Assembly (NCBI GenBank): GCA_009704425.1
Contig: WLEG01000002.1
Coordinates: 1-22,964 of the forward strand
Direction: 5' to 3'
DNA from: Actinomycetota bacterium
Lineage (GTDB): Bacteria; Actinomycetota; Acidimicrobiia; Acidimicrobiales; Ilumatobacteraceae
Length of the DNA stretch: 22,964 nucleotides
In this document: positions 8,178 through 16,151 of the stretch, piece after piece
Layout: each line of letters begins with the position of its first letter
How positions within the stretch are numbered: position 1 is the stretch's first letter
Notes under the pieces: generated by a model
Seen by the model: only the letters and a program-made list of their open reading frames with translations
Database searches by the model: none
What the model was told of the DNA's origin: nothing
Made by a program: the position numbers and the translations under genes

Positions 8178-8183
8178 CTCACC

Positions 8184-8813
8184 ATGGCTGAGCCGCGGGT
8201 GACGCTCACACGGGGGGATTTCTTGCGGTCCGCCTTCCAGATCGTCGATTCGGCTGGCCTGTCCGCCCTCACCATGCGGGCGTTGGGCGACCGCATGGGG
8301 GTCGATCCCACCGCCGTCTATCGACATTTCCCCAGTCGCGAACGTCTGATCGACGCCATGCTGGATGCGGTCGTCCAGCAAGCCGCCGAAAGTCCCAACT
8401 CGGGAGACAATCCGCGGGACCGAGTCATGTCGGTCGCCGTGAACATTCGGCGGGCATTCAGGTCACACCCGAACGTCACTGGTGCTCTGGCTACCGCGAC
8501 CGGCGACTTCCCGAGCGGATTCATGATCACCAGAATGATGATCTCCGCCTTGCGAGATCTCGGGCTGCGCGACGAGAACCTCGTGCGGATGTACCAGACC
8601 TTCGAGGGGTACATCTTGGGCTCGTGCGTGTTCGACACCGGTGGCTACCCGGAGACATTCGTGATCCGCCAGGCTCGTTATCGGCTGATCGGAGAGCCGG
8701 AGTTCACCGAAATCGCCACGTCACCCGAGAACGTCGAACGCGTCACCGAAAACGCCTACCTCGACACGATCAACAGTCTCCTCGACCGTTGTGAACACCT
8801 CGTTCGGCACTGA
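8184..8813 (+). CDS. TetR-family transcriptional regulator
   Basis: The 209-aa length is normal for the family. The N-terminal helix-turn-helix spans about residues 26-52 (LTMRALGDRMGVDPTAVYRHF, given here as its core), followed by PSRERLIDAM. The C-terminal ligand-binding part (about 65-209) is helical with no residue set that tells me the ligand. The gene is divergent from the second surface gene, with a 98-nt intergenic region that contains an operator-like palindrome. TetR proteins usually repress their own gene and the divergent neighbour, so control of the surface gene is a reasonable inference. Its close relative beside the first surface gene is broken, and the same palindrome remains there, so this protein may serve both. 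The start ATG 8184 is supported by TACAAT 6 nt upstream and by alignment to the remnant. Confidence 0.92.
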   Translation: MAEPRVTLTRGDFLRSAFQIVDSAGLSALTMRALGDRMGVDPTAVYRHFPSRERLIDAMLDAVVQQAAESPNSGDNPRDRVMSVAVNIRRAFRSHPNVTGALATATGDFPSGFMITRMMISALRDLGLRDENLVRMYQTFEGYILGSCVFDTGGYPETFVIRQARYRLIGEPEFTEIATSPENVERVTENAYLDTINSLLDRCEHLVRH

Positions 8814-8820
8814 TTCAGTG
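8808..8820. other. 13-bp perfect palindrome holding both convergent stop codons
   Basis: CACTGA-T-TCAGTG contains the TGA of tetR (8811-8813) and the TGA of the pyrophosphatase gene (8817-8815, minus strand). The genes end 1 nt apart, leaving no room for a normal intergenic terminator. The palindrome is short and may simply result from His-stop codons meeting on both strands. Confidence 0.6.
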
Positions 8821-9294
8821 CGTGTAGCGGGCCTTGGCCGCCTCGATCTCCTTCTCGGCGGCCTCGCGACCCTCCCAACCCCGCACCGTGGTGTCCTTGT
8901 TGGGTTCGAGCAACTTGTACGTCTCGAAGAAGTTCCCCACCTCGTCCAGCATGTGCTCGGGTAGATCGGCGATGTCGGCGTAGTTGGTGAAGCGCGGGTC
9001 GTGGGACGGCACGCACAACACCTTGGCGTCGCCACCGGCCTCGTCCTCCATCCAGAACACCGCCACCGGACGCACCCACACGTGACAGCCGGGGAACGTG
9101 GGCTGACTCAACCACACGAGCGCATCCAATGGGTCGCCGTCCTCGCCCAACGTGTTCGGGAAGAAGCCGTAGTCCAACGGATACTGCGTGGCGGTGAACA
9201 ACGTGCGGTCCAACCAGATGGCGCCGGTGTCGTGATCCATCTCGTACTTGTTGCGCGACCCCTGCGGGATCTCGACGATCATCTCAACTTCCAC
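8815..9294 (-). CDS. ppa: Inorganic pyrophosphatase (family I)
   Basis: Hydrolyses pyrophosphate to two phosphates in the cytosol, driving biosynthetic reactions and acyl-CoA or aminoacyl activation. From GTG 9294 the protein is 159 aa, the usual size for actinobacterial Ppa. Expected active-site residues are present: E8, K16 and E18 in R-N-K-Y-E, R30, Y42, the cluster D52-G-D54-P-L-D57, D84, D89, K91 and the pair Y126-K127. I prefer GTG 9294 because it has GGGAG 6 nt upstream and gives the same N-terminal length before the E-I-P motif as the mycobacterial enzyme; ATG 9282 is the alternative. The start overlaps the end of the SRPBCC gene by 11 nt, implying translational coupling. It is the last gene of the acyl-CoA dehydrogenase operon. 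Confidence 0.95.
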   Translation of the reverse strand: MEVEMIVEIPQGSRNKYEMDHDTGAIWLDRTLFTATQYPLDYGFFPNTLGEDGDPLDALVWLSQPTFPGCHVWVRPVAVFWMEDEAGGDAKVLCVPSHDPRFTNYADIADLPEHMLDEVGNFFETYKLLEPNKDTTVRGWEGREAAEKEIEAAKARYTH

Positions 9295-9739
9295 GAACCG
9301 CTCCCGCCAGTGCCTCCAACGTGCGCTCCATGTTCGCACGGTTGTGGGCGGCCCGATCGGTCACGCCACTCACCTTTCCGCCCAACCAGTTGGCGAACCG
9401 GCCGCGACGATCGATCCACGAGTGGGTCACCAACGTTCCGGTGGCCGACGGTGCAACTTCCCACACCCAGTCGCACCACGCCGAGGGTCCGACCATCAAC
9501 GCGAACGAAATGCGTCGCGGCGGATCGAACCCGTTCACCTGAACCGTGGTGCTCCAGCTCTTCTTCCCGTTGGAGTTGCGCCCCTTGAAGCGCGCCCCCA
9601 CGGCCGGTCCGGTGGCACCCTTCACCCACTCGCCACCGTTGTTCTCGGGCGACCACTCACCCATGCGGGTGAGATCACTCACCATCGACCACACCACGTC
9701 GGGCGACGCGGCGATCTCCTTGCTCACGACGACGGTCAT
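9284..9739 (-). CDS. SRPBCC (START/polyketide cyclase-like) family protein
   Basis: A 151-aa protein beginning MTVVVSKEIAASPDVVW, the typical first strand of SRPBCC proteins (V-s-x-x-I-x-A-x-p-x-x-V-W). It continues through W-S-P-E, a central G-x-R-F-K-G-x-N strand and a long C-terminal helix (residues about 128-150). These proteins form a helix-grip cavity that holds a hydrophobic ligand; roles range from cyclases to lipid carriers, and nothing here fixes the ligand. The ATG at 9739 is 2 nt after the TGA of the acyl-CoA dehydrogenase gene (TGATCATG), and its end overlaps ppa, so all three are probably one transcript. A longer in-frame upstream extension would overlap the dehydrogenase gene and looks non-native. 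Confidence 0.88.
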   Translation of the reverse strand: MTVVVSKEIAASPDVVWSMVSDLTRMGEWSPENNGGEWVKGATGPAVGARFKGRNSNGKKSWSTTVQVNGFDPPRRISFALMVGPSAWCDWVWEVAPSATGTLVTHSWIDRRGRFANWLGGKVSGVTDRAAHNRANMERTLEALAGAVRGS

Positions 9740-9741
9740 GA

Positions 9742-11067
9742 TCAGGCCGGTCCCGAGAACATGCCCATGCGCTCGCGCGCCTGGCGGGTGGTGTCGTTGT
9801 CCTCGCCCTCGTAGCGCGAGATCTCGTTGCGACCCACCACGTGCCAGTGCACCTCGTCGGGTCCGTCGGCCAGACGCAACGTGCGCTGGCTCGCGTACAA
9901 GCGTGCCAACGGAGTCCACTGCGACACGCCGGTGGCGCCGTGGAACTGGATGGCCTCGTCGATGATGGCGCACACGCGGATGGGCACCATCGCCTTCACG
10001 GCACTCACCCACACGCGGGCCTCGGCGTTACCCAAAGTGTCCATGGCCTTGGCGGCCCGCAACACCATCAGGCGGCACGCCTCCAGTTCGATGCGGGCCT
10101 TGGCGATCACCTCGGGGTTCTTGCCCAAGCGCGCGATGGGCTTGCCGAACGCCTCGCGGCTGAGACCGCGGCGGATCATCAACTCGAGGGCTCGCTCACC
10201 GGCGCCGATGGAACGCATGCAGTGATGGATACGACCGGGTCCGAGACGCACCTGCGAGATCTCGAAGCCGCGACCCTCGCCCAACAACATGTTCGACGAC
10301 GGCACGCGCACGTCGGTGAAGCGCAGGTGCATGTGACCGTGAGGCGCGTCGTCCTCCCCGAACACCTCCATGCCACCGAGGATCTCGACGCCGGGCGTGT
10401 CCATGGGGACGAGGATCTGCGAGTGACGACGATGCGGCGGCGCATCGGGACTGGTCATCAACATGCAGATCATGATCTTGCATCGCGGATCACCGGCACC
10501 CGAGATGTAGTACTTCTCGCCGTTGATGACCCACTCGTCGCCGTCCAGCACCGCGCGACATTCCAGGTTCTTCGCGTCCGACGACGCCACGTCGGGTTCG
10601 GTCATGGCGTACGCCGAACGGATCTCGCCCGCCAACAACGGCTCCAGCCACTTCTTCTTCTGCTCGGGCGTGCCCACGCGCTCGAGCACCTCCATGTTGC
10701 CGGTGTCGGGCGCACTGCAGTTCATGGTCTCCGAGGCGATGGGGTTCTTGCCCAACTCGACGGCGATGTAGGCGTAGTCGAGATTGCTCAGGCCCTCGCC
10801 GGTCTCGGCGTTGGGAAGGAAGAAGTTCCAGAGTCCGGCCTTCTTGGCTTTGGCCTTCAACGAGTCGAGCAGTTCCAGCTGACCCGGGCCGTACCCCCAG
10901 TGGTCGGCGCGGCCCTCCCCCAATCGGTAGAACTCGGCGGTGACCGGCTCCACTTCCTCGTTGATGAACTTCACGACGGCCTCGTACAGCGGCACGACCT
11001 TGGCCGACATGGCCAGGTTCATGGCGTCGTCGGTGGCGATACCTGAATGCATTCCGGGTTTGGGCAT
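9742..11067 (-). CDS. Acyl-CoA dehydrogenase (ACAD10/11-like)
   Basis: An FAD enzyme that introduces an alpha,beta double bond into an acyl-CoA, a beta-oxidation-type step. From ATG 11067 it is 441 aa, slightly longer than classic ACADs, as in the ACAD10/11-like group. Residues 156-164 (TEPDVASSD) and the W-V-I-N-G-x-K strand near 179 belong to the flavin and substrate region; R-E-A-F-G-K-P (304-310) and Q-F-H-G-A-T-G (374-380) are in the C-terminal helical domain. At 400-406 the sequence A-D-G-P-D-E-V places Asp where medium-chain enzymes have the catalytic Glu of Y-E-G-T. I recall this as usual in the ACAD10/11 group, but have not aligned it. First gene of an operon with SRPBCC and ppa. Substrate unknown. 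Confidence 0.92.
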   Translation of the reverse strand: MPKPGMHSGIATDDAMNLAMSAKVVPLYEAVVKFINEEVEPVTAEFYRLGEGRADHWGYGPGQLELLDSLKAKAKKAGLWNFFLPNAETGEGLSNLDYAYIAVELGKNPIASETMNCSAPDTGNMEVLERVGTPEQKKKWLEPLLAGEIRSAYAMTEPDVASSDAKNLECRAVLDGDEWVINGEKYYISGAGDPRCKIMICMLMTSPDAPPHRRHSQILVPMDTPGVEILGGMEVFGEDDAPHGHMHLRFTDVRVPSSNMLLGEGRGFEISQVRLGPGRIHHCMRSIGAGERALELMIRRGLSREAFGKPIARLGKNPEVIAKARIELEACRLMVLRAAKAMDTLGNAEARVWVSAVKAMVPIRVCAIIDEAIQFHGATGVSQWTPLARLYASQRTLRLADGPDEVHWHVVGRNEISRYEGEDNDTTRQARERMGMFSGPA

Positions 11068-11073
11068 GCTCGG

Positions 11074-11079
11074 AGCGTA
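11074..11079 (-). promoter_or_regulatory. Candidate -10 box for the acyl-CoA dehydrogenase operon
   Basis: TACGCT on the minus strand ends 6 nt before ATG 11067, and no Shine-Dalgarno sequence is present, so the transcript is probably leaderless. It lies in the 113-nt region between this operon and the divergent amidohydrolase gene. Confidence 0.45.
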
Positions 11080-11180
11080 GTTCTTGTCGCCATTCCCCCT
11101 ATTGTTCGGGCGCAACGGCGTGATCGCGGTCCATCGCGGATCGGTTGGCGCCGGGGCAATCGAGACTTCAGGGGGCTGAG

Positions 11181-12863
11181 ATGAAGTACGACCTCATCAT
11201 TCGAGGCGGATCCGTGGTGGACGGCACCGGCAAGCCGGCCGTTCGCGCCGACGTGGCCGTGAACGGCGACCGGATCGCCGCCATCGGTCTGTTGGCCGAC
11301 GCCACCGCCGTGCGCGAGATCGACGCCACCGGCATGGTGGTGTCCCCCGGCTTCGTCGACCTGCACACGCACCTCGACGCCCAAGTGGGTTGGGATCCGT
11401 ACATGACCTCCAGTTCGTGGCACGGTGTCACCACGGTTCTCATGGGCAACTGCGGGGTCACCTTCGCCCCCGTCGTCGAACAGGACCGTGCGTTCCTCGC
11501 CGAGATGATGGAGAGCGTCGAGGACATTCCGCGACAAGCGATCCTCGACGGACTGCCGTGGGACTGGGAGACCTATCCCGAATACCTCGACTCGGTGCAG
11601 CGACTGCGACCCGCATTGAACGTGGTCGGGCTCGTGGGCCACTGCGCCATTCGCACGCAGGTGATGGGTGAACGATCGCTGGGTGACGACGACCCCACGC
11701 CGGAGGAACTCGGTCGCATGGCCGACATCGCCGAGGAATCGGTGGCCGGAGGTGCGGTGGGTTTCTCCACGTCGCGCATTCTGTTGCACTTCGTTCCCGA
11801 CGGTCGTTACGTGCCGGGAACGCTGGCCAAGATCAAGGAGTACGAAGCCATCGCCGACGGCATGAACCGCGCCGGTGGCGGACTGTTCCAAGCGGTGAAC
11901 GACTTCGGCACCAAGTTCGAGCACGAGATCGAGTTGTTGCGCACCATGGCCGGTCGCGCCGGTGACGTGTTGTTCTCCGGCGGTGCCGGAGACGGCGACA
12001 TGCGTTTCGTCGAGTACTGGGACAACTTCCTCAACGAGACAGCGTCCACCGTGGGCCGCATTTCGAGTGCCACACAAACACGACCCGGCGGAACCTTGAT
12101 GGGCTTGAAGCAGACCCCGCCCGTGAAGGGCAAGGCCTGGGCCACCATGATGGCGTTGCCCACCGTGGAGGAACGCTTGGCCGTGCTGCGCGATCCGGTG
12201 CGGCGCGCCGAATTGATCGACGAGGGCAACCGCAAGGGAACGTGGTACGACCCGGCCAAGATCTATCCGCTCGGTCTCGACGAGTTGCCCGACTACAACG
12301 TGGACGACCCCACGTCCATCGCCACCCTGGCCGCGAACGCCGGCGTCACGCCGGTGGAGTTGATCGTCGATCGGCTGCTGCAGAGCGAGGGCCGTGAGGT
12401 GTACAACGCGTGGTTCTTCAACCGCAACACCACGTCGATGGAGGCCTACCTGCAACTCGAGGGAGTGGTGCCGGGCTTGGGCGACGCCGGTGCGCACGCC
12501 GGACAGATCTGTGACGCCGACAGCCCCACGTTCTATCTGTCCTATTGGCATCGCGACCGCAAGGTGGTGTCCCTCGAGACCGCCGTGCACCAACTCACGG
12601 CCAAGCCCGCCGCGGTGTTGGGTCTGGTCGATCGCGGCACCTTGGCCGAGGGCCGCTTCGCCGACATCAACGTGTTCGACCCGACGGCGTTGCAGACGAA
12701 GTACCCCGAGTACGTGAACGACTTCCCCAACGGCAAGGGTCGTTTCGTCATCAAGTCCACGGGATATGCGGCGACGATCGTGAACGGCAAGGTGGTCACC
12801 GAGCAGGGTCGCCACACCGGCGAACGTCCCGGCCGCGTGATCCGCGAGTTCTCCCGCGGCTGA
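11181..12863 (+). CDS. D-aminoacylase-type amidohydrolase
   Basis: A 560-aa protein of the N-acyl-D-amino-acid deacylase group (COG3653-like) in the metal-dependent amidohydrolase superfamily. The N-terminal beta-sandwich (D-L-I-I-R-G-G-S-V-V-D-G-T-G) leads to the metal motif H62-T-H64-L-D66. C91 in G-N-C-G-V-T-F-A-P matches the zinc-bridging Cys of D-aminoacylases. G-H-C-A-I-R and G-A-V-G-F-S-T-S-R follow as in that family, then a G-D-A-G-A-H segment. The C-terminus has the usual L-A-E-G-R-F-A-D-I-N-V-F-D strand. It probably cleaves an N-acyl or related amide bond; substrate unknown. I chose ATG 11181 because GGGGG lies 5 nt upstream; an in-frame TTG at 11145 lacks a site. It is divergent from the acyl-CoA dehydrogenase operon and convergent with the acyltransferase gene. 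Confidence 0.9.
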   Translation: MKYDLIIRGGSVVDGTGKPAVRADVAVNGDRIAAIGLLADATAVREIDATGMVVSPGFVDLHTHLDAQVGWDPYMTSSSWHGVTTVLMGNCGVTFAPVVEQDRAFLAEMMESVEDIPRQAILDGLPWDWETYPEYLDSVQRLRPALNVVGLVGHCAIRTQVMGERSLGDDDPTPEELGRMADIAEESVAGGAVGFSTSRILLHFVPDGRYVPGTLAKIKEYEAIADGMNRAGGGLFQAVNDFGTKFEHEIELLRTMAGRAGDVLFSGGAGDGDMRFVEYWDNFLNETASTVGRISSATQTRPGGTLMGLKQTPPVKGKAWATMMALPTVEERLAVLRDPVRRAELIDEGNRKGTWYDPAKIYPLGLDELPDYNVDDPTSIATLAANAGVTPVELIVDRLLQSEGREVYNAWFFNRNTTSMEAYLQLEGVVPGLGDAGAHAGQICDADSPTFYLSYWHRDRKVVSLETAVHQLTAKPAAVLGLVDRGTLAEGRFADINVFDPTALQTKYPEYVNDFPNGKGRFVIKSTGYAATIVNGKVVTEQGRHTGERPGRVIREFSRG

Positions 12864-12866
12864 CTC

Positions 12867-14834
12867 TCACCCGACGGGCGCCAACGGCACCAGTCGGTCG
12901 GCCAACCACGGCGTCAACGCGGCTACGCCCTCGGGACCGAGGTGCGTGCCGTCCACCGTCAGGTCGAGGTTGTCGTCCAGCCACGACCCGAGGTCGACGA
13001 CCTCCGACGCGGTCCGTCGCGCTTCGTCGATGATCATCTGGTTCAGCACGTCGATGGCCCGCGGGTCGATGTCGAGCGGCCCCCACGGATCCACGTGCCC
13101 GGTGGTGGTCCACACCACCGTCGCATCGGGGGCCAGACGATTCACCATCTCCGATGTCGCCTCGATGCGCGCCCGGGCCCATGGTTCGCAGCGATTCGCA
13201 CCGTCACCGAGCACGCACCACCGGTCGTCACCGTTCGGGTCGATCTCCCACGCCAGGCCGTAACCACCGATGACCACCACCACGTCGGGATCCGTGGCCG
13301 TCAACCACTGTGGCAGGTACTCGTTCCACCATTGATCACACCCCGGTTCGTCTCCGATCTCGCGAACGGTCACCGCACCACCCATGTACGAGGTCTTCAA
13401 TCGTGCGTCACCGCCGAAGGGGCAACCGACCATGTGCACGAGCGACGTCTCGTACCCGAGCGGTTCCAGAGCGTCGCGGACCGCGCCCGAGGTGACCCAC
13501 GCCGTGGAGTCACCGATCACCAGAACGTCGAGGCCGTTACCGGAGGGTGTCGTCGGAGCGACCGGGATGGTGGTGGCGCCCGTGGTGTCGGGGGTGCCGT
13601 CCACCACCGTGGTGCCTACCGGTGCCGAACTCGGTGGCGGGCTTTGCGTCGGAGGAATCGCCAGCAACGGCTGCTCGTCGCGCACCAGCACCAGCGTCGC
13701 CACCGCGACCAGTGCGGCGCCCACCACGAGGGACGCCACCATCACCCGATCGGATCTCACCCAGCGACCCACCCGCAACGGCTCCTCGAAGAATCGGAAC
13801 ATCAGGCCCGCGCCCGCGATGGTGATCACCACCGCCACCACCATCCATGGCCGCGGCAAGTGTTCCTCCCCCAGTTCGAACGCCATGAAGTCGATGATCG
13901 GAAGATGAAGCAGATACACGCCATAGGAGCGTCGACCCAACCACGCGGGAACCCGAAGCGAGAACAGGCGTGACGGCAACGAACCCGGGTAGCGCCACAA
14001 CATCGCGATCACCACCGCCGCCAACGGCGCACCGAAGGTGATGCCGATGCGAACTCCGGAAACGGTGTCGCCCGGTGCCCAGATCCACAGCGGTGCTGCC
14101 ACCACCATGGTGATCAGGATGATCGAACCGGCGGCGCGGTCCGAGAGTCCGCGACGAGCCCGACGATGGCTCAGCGACGCGGCGAACATTCCGAGCGCGA
14201 TCTCGCCGAGACGCGGCACGGTGTGCAAGTAGAGAACCACGGGGTCGTCGACGACCCACAGGAATGTCCATGACCCCGCGAGAATCAGCAACGACGCCAC
14301 CATCACGTGCGATGCGAACGAACCTCTTTCTCCGCGTCGTCGGCGCAACACCACCAGCGCGGCGATGACGACCGGGAAGAAGACGTACACCTGCTCCTCG
14401 AACGACAACGACCAGAAATGGTGCGTGAGGCTGGGCGAGAAACCGTCCCAGTAGCCGCCACCGTTCAACTGCTCCCAGTTGGCGCCCCACACCAGCGCCG
14501 ACAGAACGTCGCCCTTCACCGCCGCGAGACCCGGCCAATCGACGATCCGGGCGATCACCACGATCAGCGCCAGCACCAACAGGGACGCCGGAAGCAACCG
14601 TCGCAATCGACGCATCCAGAACCTGCCGAGGCGAAGCTCTCCCGTTTCGTCAACCTCGCGCAACGCCAACGTGGTGACGAGGAAGGACGACAGGGTGAAG
14701 AACATCCCGATCGCCAACCACAGTCCGCGGTCCGCGCCGACGATGCCGAGGTGCACCACGATGGGGCACGCCAACGCGACGCCACGAATGCCGTCGAGGG
14801 CCGAAGCCCGCGTCTGGTTGCCCGATCCGCTCAC
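12867..14834 (-). CDS. Membrane acyltransferase (family 3) fused to SGNH domain, OafA-like
   Basis: A 655-aa inner-membrane protein that probably transfers acetyl or another acyl group to a cell-surface glycan or lipid. Residues 1-400 form an acyltransferase-3 domain with about ten membrane segments. It starts S-A-L-D-G-I-R-G and carries H-H-F-W-S-L-S-F-E-E-Q-V-Y, the usual active-site motif of the family. A Pro/Ser/Thr linker follows, then an SGNH hydrolase-like domain from about 435: V-I-G-D-S (block I), I-G-G-Y-G (block III region) and D-G-T-H (block V Asp-His). GTG 14834 is chosen because S-A-L-D-G-I-R-G then begins 10 residues in, as expected; the frame is open further upstream, but that part is Arg/Gly-rich and overlaps the next gene. 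It ends 3 nt from the convergent amidohydrolase stop. Confidence 0.9.
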   Translation of the reverse strand: MSGSGNQTRASALDGIRGVALACPIVVHLGIVGADRGLWLAIGMFFTLSSFLVTTLALREVDETGELRLGRFWMRRLRRLLPASLLVLALIVVIARIVDWPGLAAVKGDVLSALVWGANWEQLNGGGYWDGFSPSLTHHFWSLSFEEQVYVFFPVVIAALVVLRRRRGERGSFASHVMVASLLILAGSWTFLWVVDDPVVLYLHTVPRLGEIALGMFAASLSHRRARRGLSDRAAGSIILITMVVAAPLWIWAPGDTVSGVRIGITFGAPLAAVVIAMLWRYPGSLPSRLFSLRVPAWLGRRSYGVYLLHLPIIDFMAFELGEEHLPRPWMVVAVVITIAGAGLMFRFFEEPLRVGRWVRSDRVMVASLVVGAALVAVATLVLVRDEQPLLAIPPTQSPPPSSAPVGTTVVDGTPDTTGATTIPVAPTTPSGNGLDVLVIGDSTAWVTSGAVRDALEPLGYETSLVHMVGCPFGGDARLKTSYMGGAVTVREIGDEPGCDQWWNEYLPQWLTATDPDVVVVIGGYGLAWEIDPNGDDRWCVLGDGANRCEPWARARIEATSEMVNRLAPDATVVWTTTGHVDPWGPLDIDPRAIDVLNQMIIDEARRTASEVVDLGSWLDDNLDLTVDGTHLGPEGVAALTPWLADRLVPLAPVG

Positions 14835-14843
14835 CCGACCCCG

Positions 14844-14849
14844 ATTATG
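14844..14849 (-). promoter_or_regulatory. Candidate -10 box for the acyltransferase gene
   Basis: CATAAT on the minus strand ends 9 nt before GTG 14834, in the 104-nt gap after the upstream amidohydrolase gene. It supports separate transcription and the chosen start. Confidence 0.45.
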
Positions 14850-14938
14850 AACCCGGCGGTGGCCGTTCGCCGGCCACAAGTGTCCCGAAACCGGGATTCG
14901 TCGTCCCCGCGCGCGTTCGTCCGGTGCGGGTTCGGCGA

Positions 14939-16093
14939 CTACAACGCCAGCAAGCGACGGGCATTGCCGTCGTAGAACGCCGAACGAGCGTCCGGATCCA
15001 GTTCGGTCATGCTGGCCTCGAACCGCCGGATCGGATCGTCGGTGCCCTCGTGGTGCGGGTAGTCGGACGAGAAGGCCACCATGTCGGCGCCCGCCTGCTC
15101 CATCACCCAACCGACGTCCTCGCCGGCGAACGGACTCACCACCACCTGGCGTCGCAGGTAGTCCGACGGTCGCATGGACAGGTGCGAGAGATCCTGGATG
15201 TTGCGGAACGATCGATGACCGGTGTCGATGAAACGCAGGAACGAGGGCAACCACGTGGCCCCCAACTCCGTGACGCCGAAACGAAGCCGCGGGAACTTCT
15301 CCATGACGCCGTCGTACACCAGCGATGCCAGGAACAACTCGGCCGGGTATCCGATACCCATGAACGAGAGCGGGTCACCGGGCGCATCGGATCGAAAATG
15401 CGCCATGTCGCGCCCGTTGTCGAAGAACGCCTTGGGCACCGGGCGGTAGTTCTGATCGGCACCCACGTGCAGGAACACCGCGACTCCCGATTCCTGGATG
15501 CGCTCCCACACGGGTTCGAAATCGGGGTGCGTGAATGATCGCTGATGAACCGACGGAATGGAATCGACCATCAAACCGGATGCACCCGCCGATACCGCGG
15601 TGTCGACGAAATCGATCGCGATCGCGGGCCCGAACTCGAAGGGCACGTACGCGGTGGCCAACAGGCGCGGGTCCGAACAGAAGTCGAGCAGGCCGCGGTT
15701 CATCGCCTCGATCGCCGACGCTCGGAACTCGCGCGGCGTCTGCAGCACCTGGGCGAAGGAGCCGGTCGGAAAGACCAGTTGCCGATGGAAACCGAGAAGA
15801 TCGAGCGCACGACGTCGCTCGTTCGTGTCCCAGCCGCCGAACGACATCCAACCCTTGCGCGACATCTTCATGTAATCCCGCTCGGCCTCGTCGTGGAAAG
15901 CCGCATCGGTGCACCGACGACGATGATCCCGCTCGGCTTCGGCGAGATAGCGGGCGAACTCGGGATCGTCGGACGCCAGTTCCGGAATCCGGTCGGCGAC
16001 GTCGGCGGTGGCGTAACCACGAAGCCAACCGACCGGCTCGAGAATGTGCGCGTCGATGTCGATCACCGAACGCTCATCGGCGTACGTGGCCAT
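14939..16093 (-). CDS. Amidohydrolase-2 family (TIM-barrel) metal-dependent hydrolase
   Basis: A 384-aa protein starting at ATG 16093, with GGGGG 7 nt upstream. The N-terminal metal motif D12-I-D14-A-H16 resembles D-x-D-x-H of the PF04909 group. V-F-L-H-V-G in the middle and F-S-S-D-Y-P-H-H-E-G near 341-350 supply the other expected barrel residues, and the end Y-D-G-N-A-R-R-L is typical of the family. Members decarboxylate or hydrolyse aromatic and cyclic acids and are frequent in actinobacterial catabolic regions, often without known substrate. The start is divergent from the MFS gene with a 58-nt shared promoter region, hinting that exporter and hydrolase respond to the same signal. Confidence 0.9.
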   Translation of the reverse strand: MATYADERSVIDIDAHILEPVGWLRGYATADVADRIPELASDDPEFARYLAEAERDHRRRCTDAAFHDEAERDYMKMSRKGWMSFGGWDTNERRRALDLLGFHRQLVFPTGSFAQVLQTPREFRASAIEAMNRGLLDFCSDPRLLATAYVPFEFGPAIAIDFVDTAVSAGASGLMVDSIPSVHQRSFTHPDFEPVWERIQESGVAVFLHVGADQNYRPVPKAFFDNGRDMAHFRSDAPGDPLSFMGIGYPAELFLASLVYDGVMEKFPRLRFGVTELGATWLPSFLRFIDTGHRSFRNIQDLSHLSMRPSDYLRRQVVVSPFAGEDVGWVMEQAGADMVAFSSDYPHHEGTDDPIRRFEASMTELDPDARSAFYDGNARRLLAL

Positions 16094-16151
16094 GCGAATA
16101 CCCCCACGGCCGAGACTAACACCGCCGATAAAGTCGAGTGGTCGGGCGGGA
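16094..16151. promoter_or_regulatory. Divergent promoter region, amidohydrolase / MFS
   Basis: On the minus strand TAGTCT (16118-16113) lies 19 nt before ATG 16093, with GGGGG in between. On the plus strand TAAAGT (16129-16134) lies 17 nt before ATG 16152. The two boxes are only 10 nt apart, so the promoters face away from each other and must overlap upstream. Confidence 0.4.

Noticed and set aside
8808..8820. Palindrome CACTGA-T-TCAGTG as a terminator
   Set aside because: Too short and without a loop of useful size; it arises from His/stop codons meeting on both strands.
9284..10012. SRPBCC protein with a 91-residue N-terminal extension
   Set aside because: The extension lies within the acyl-CoA dehydrogenase gene in another frame; ATG 9739 starts exactly at the first SRPBCC strand.
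11145..11180. TTG 11145 as start of the D-aminoacylase-type gene
   Set aside because: No ribosome site before it, while ATG 11181 has GGGGG at good spacing and begins at the conserved K-Y-D-L-I-I-R-G-G.
11019..12815. A 598-aa minus-strand frame opposite the D-aminoacylase-type gene
   Set aside because: His/Arg/Gly/Val-rich antisense shadow without motifs; the plus-strand frame has clear metal-binding motifs.
12867..15254. Acyltransferase with 140 extra N-terminal residues
   Set aside because: The extension is Arg/Gly/Pro-rich and overlaps the amidohydrolase gene on the same strand; GTG 14834 has a -10-like box and the conserved start.
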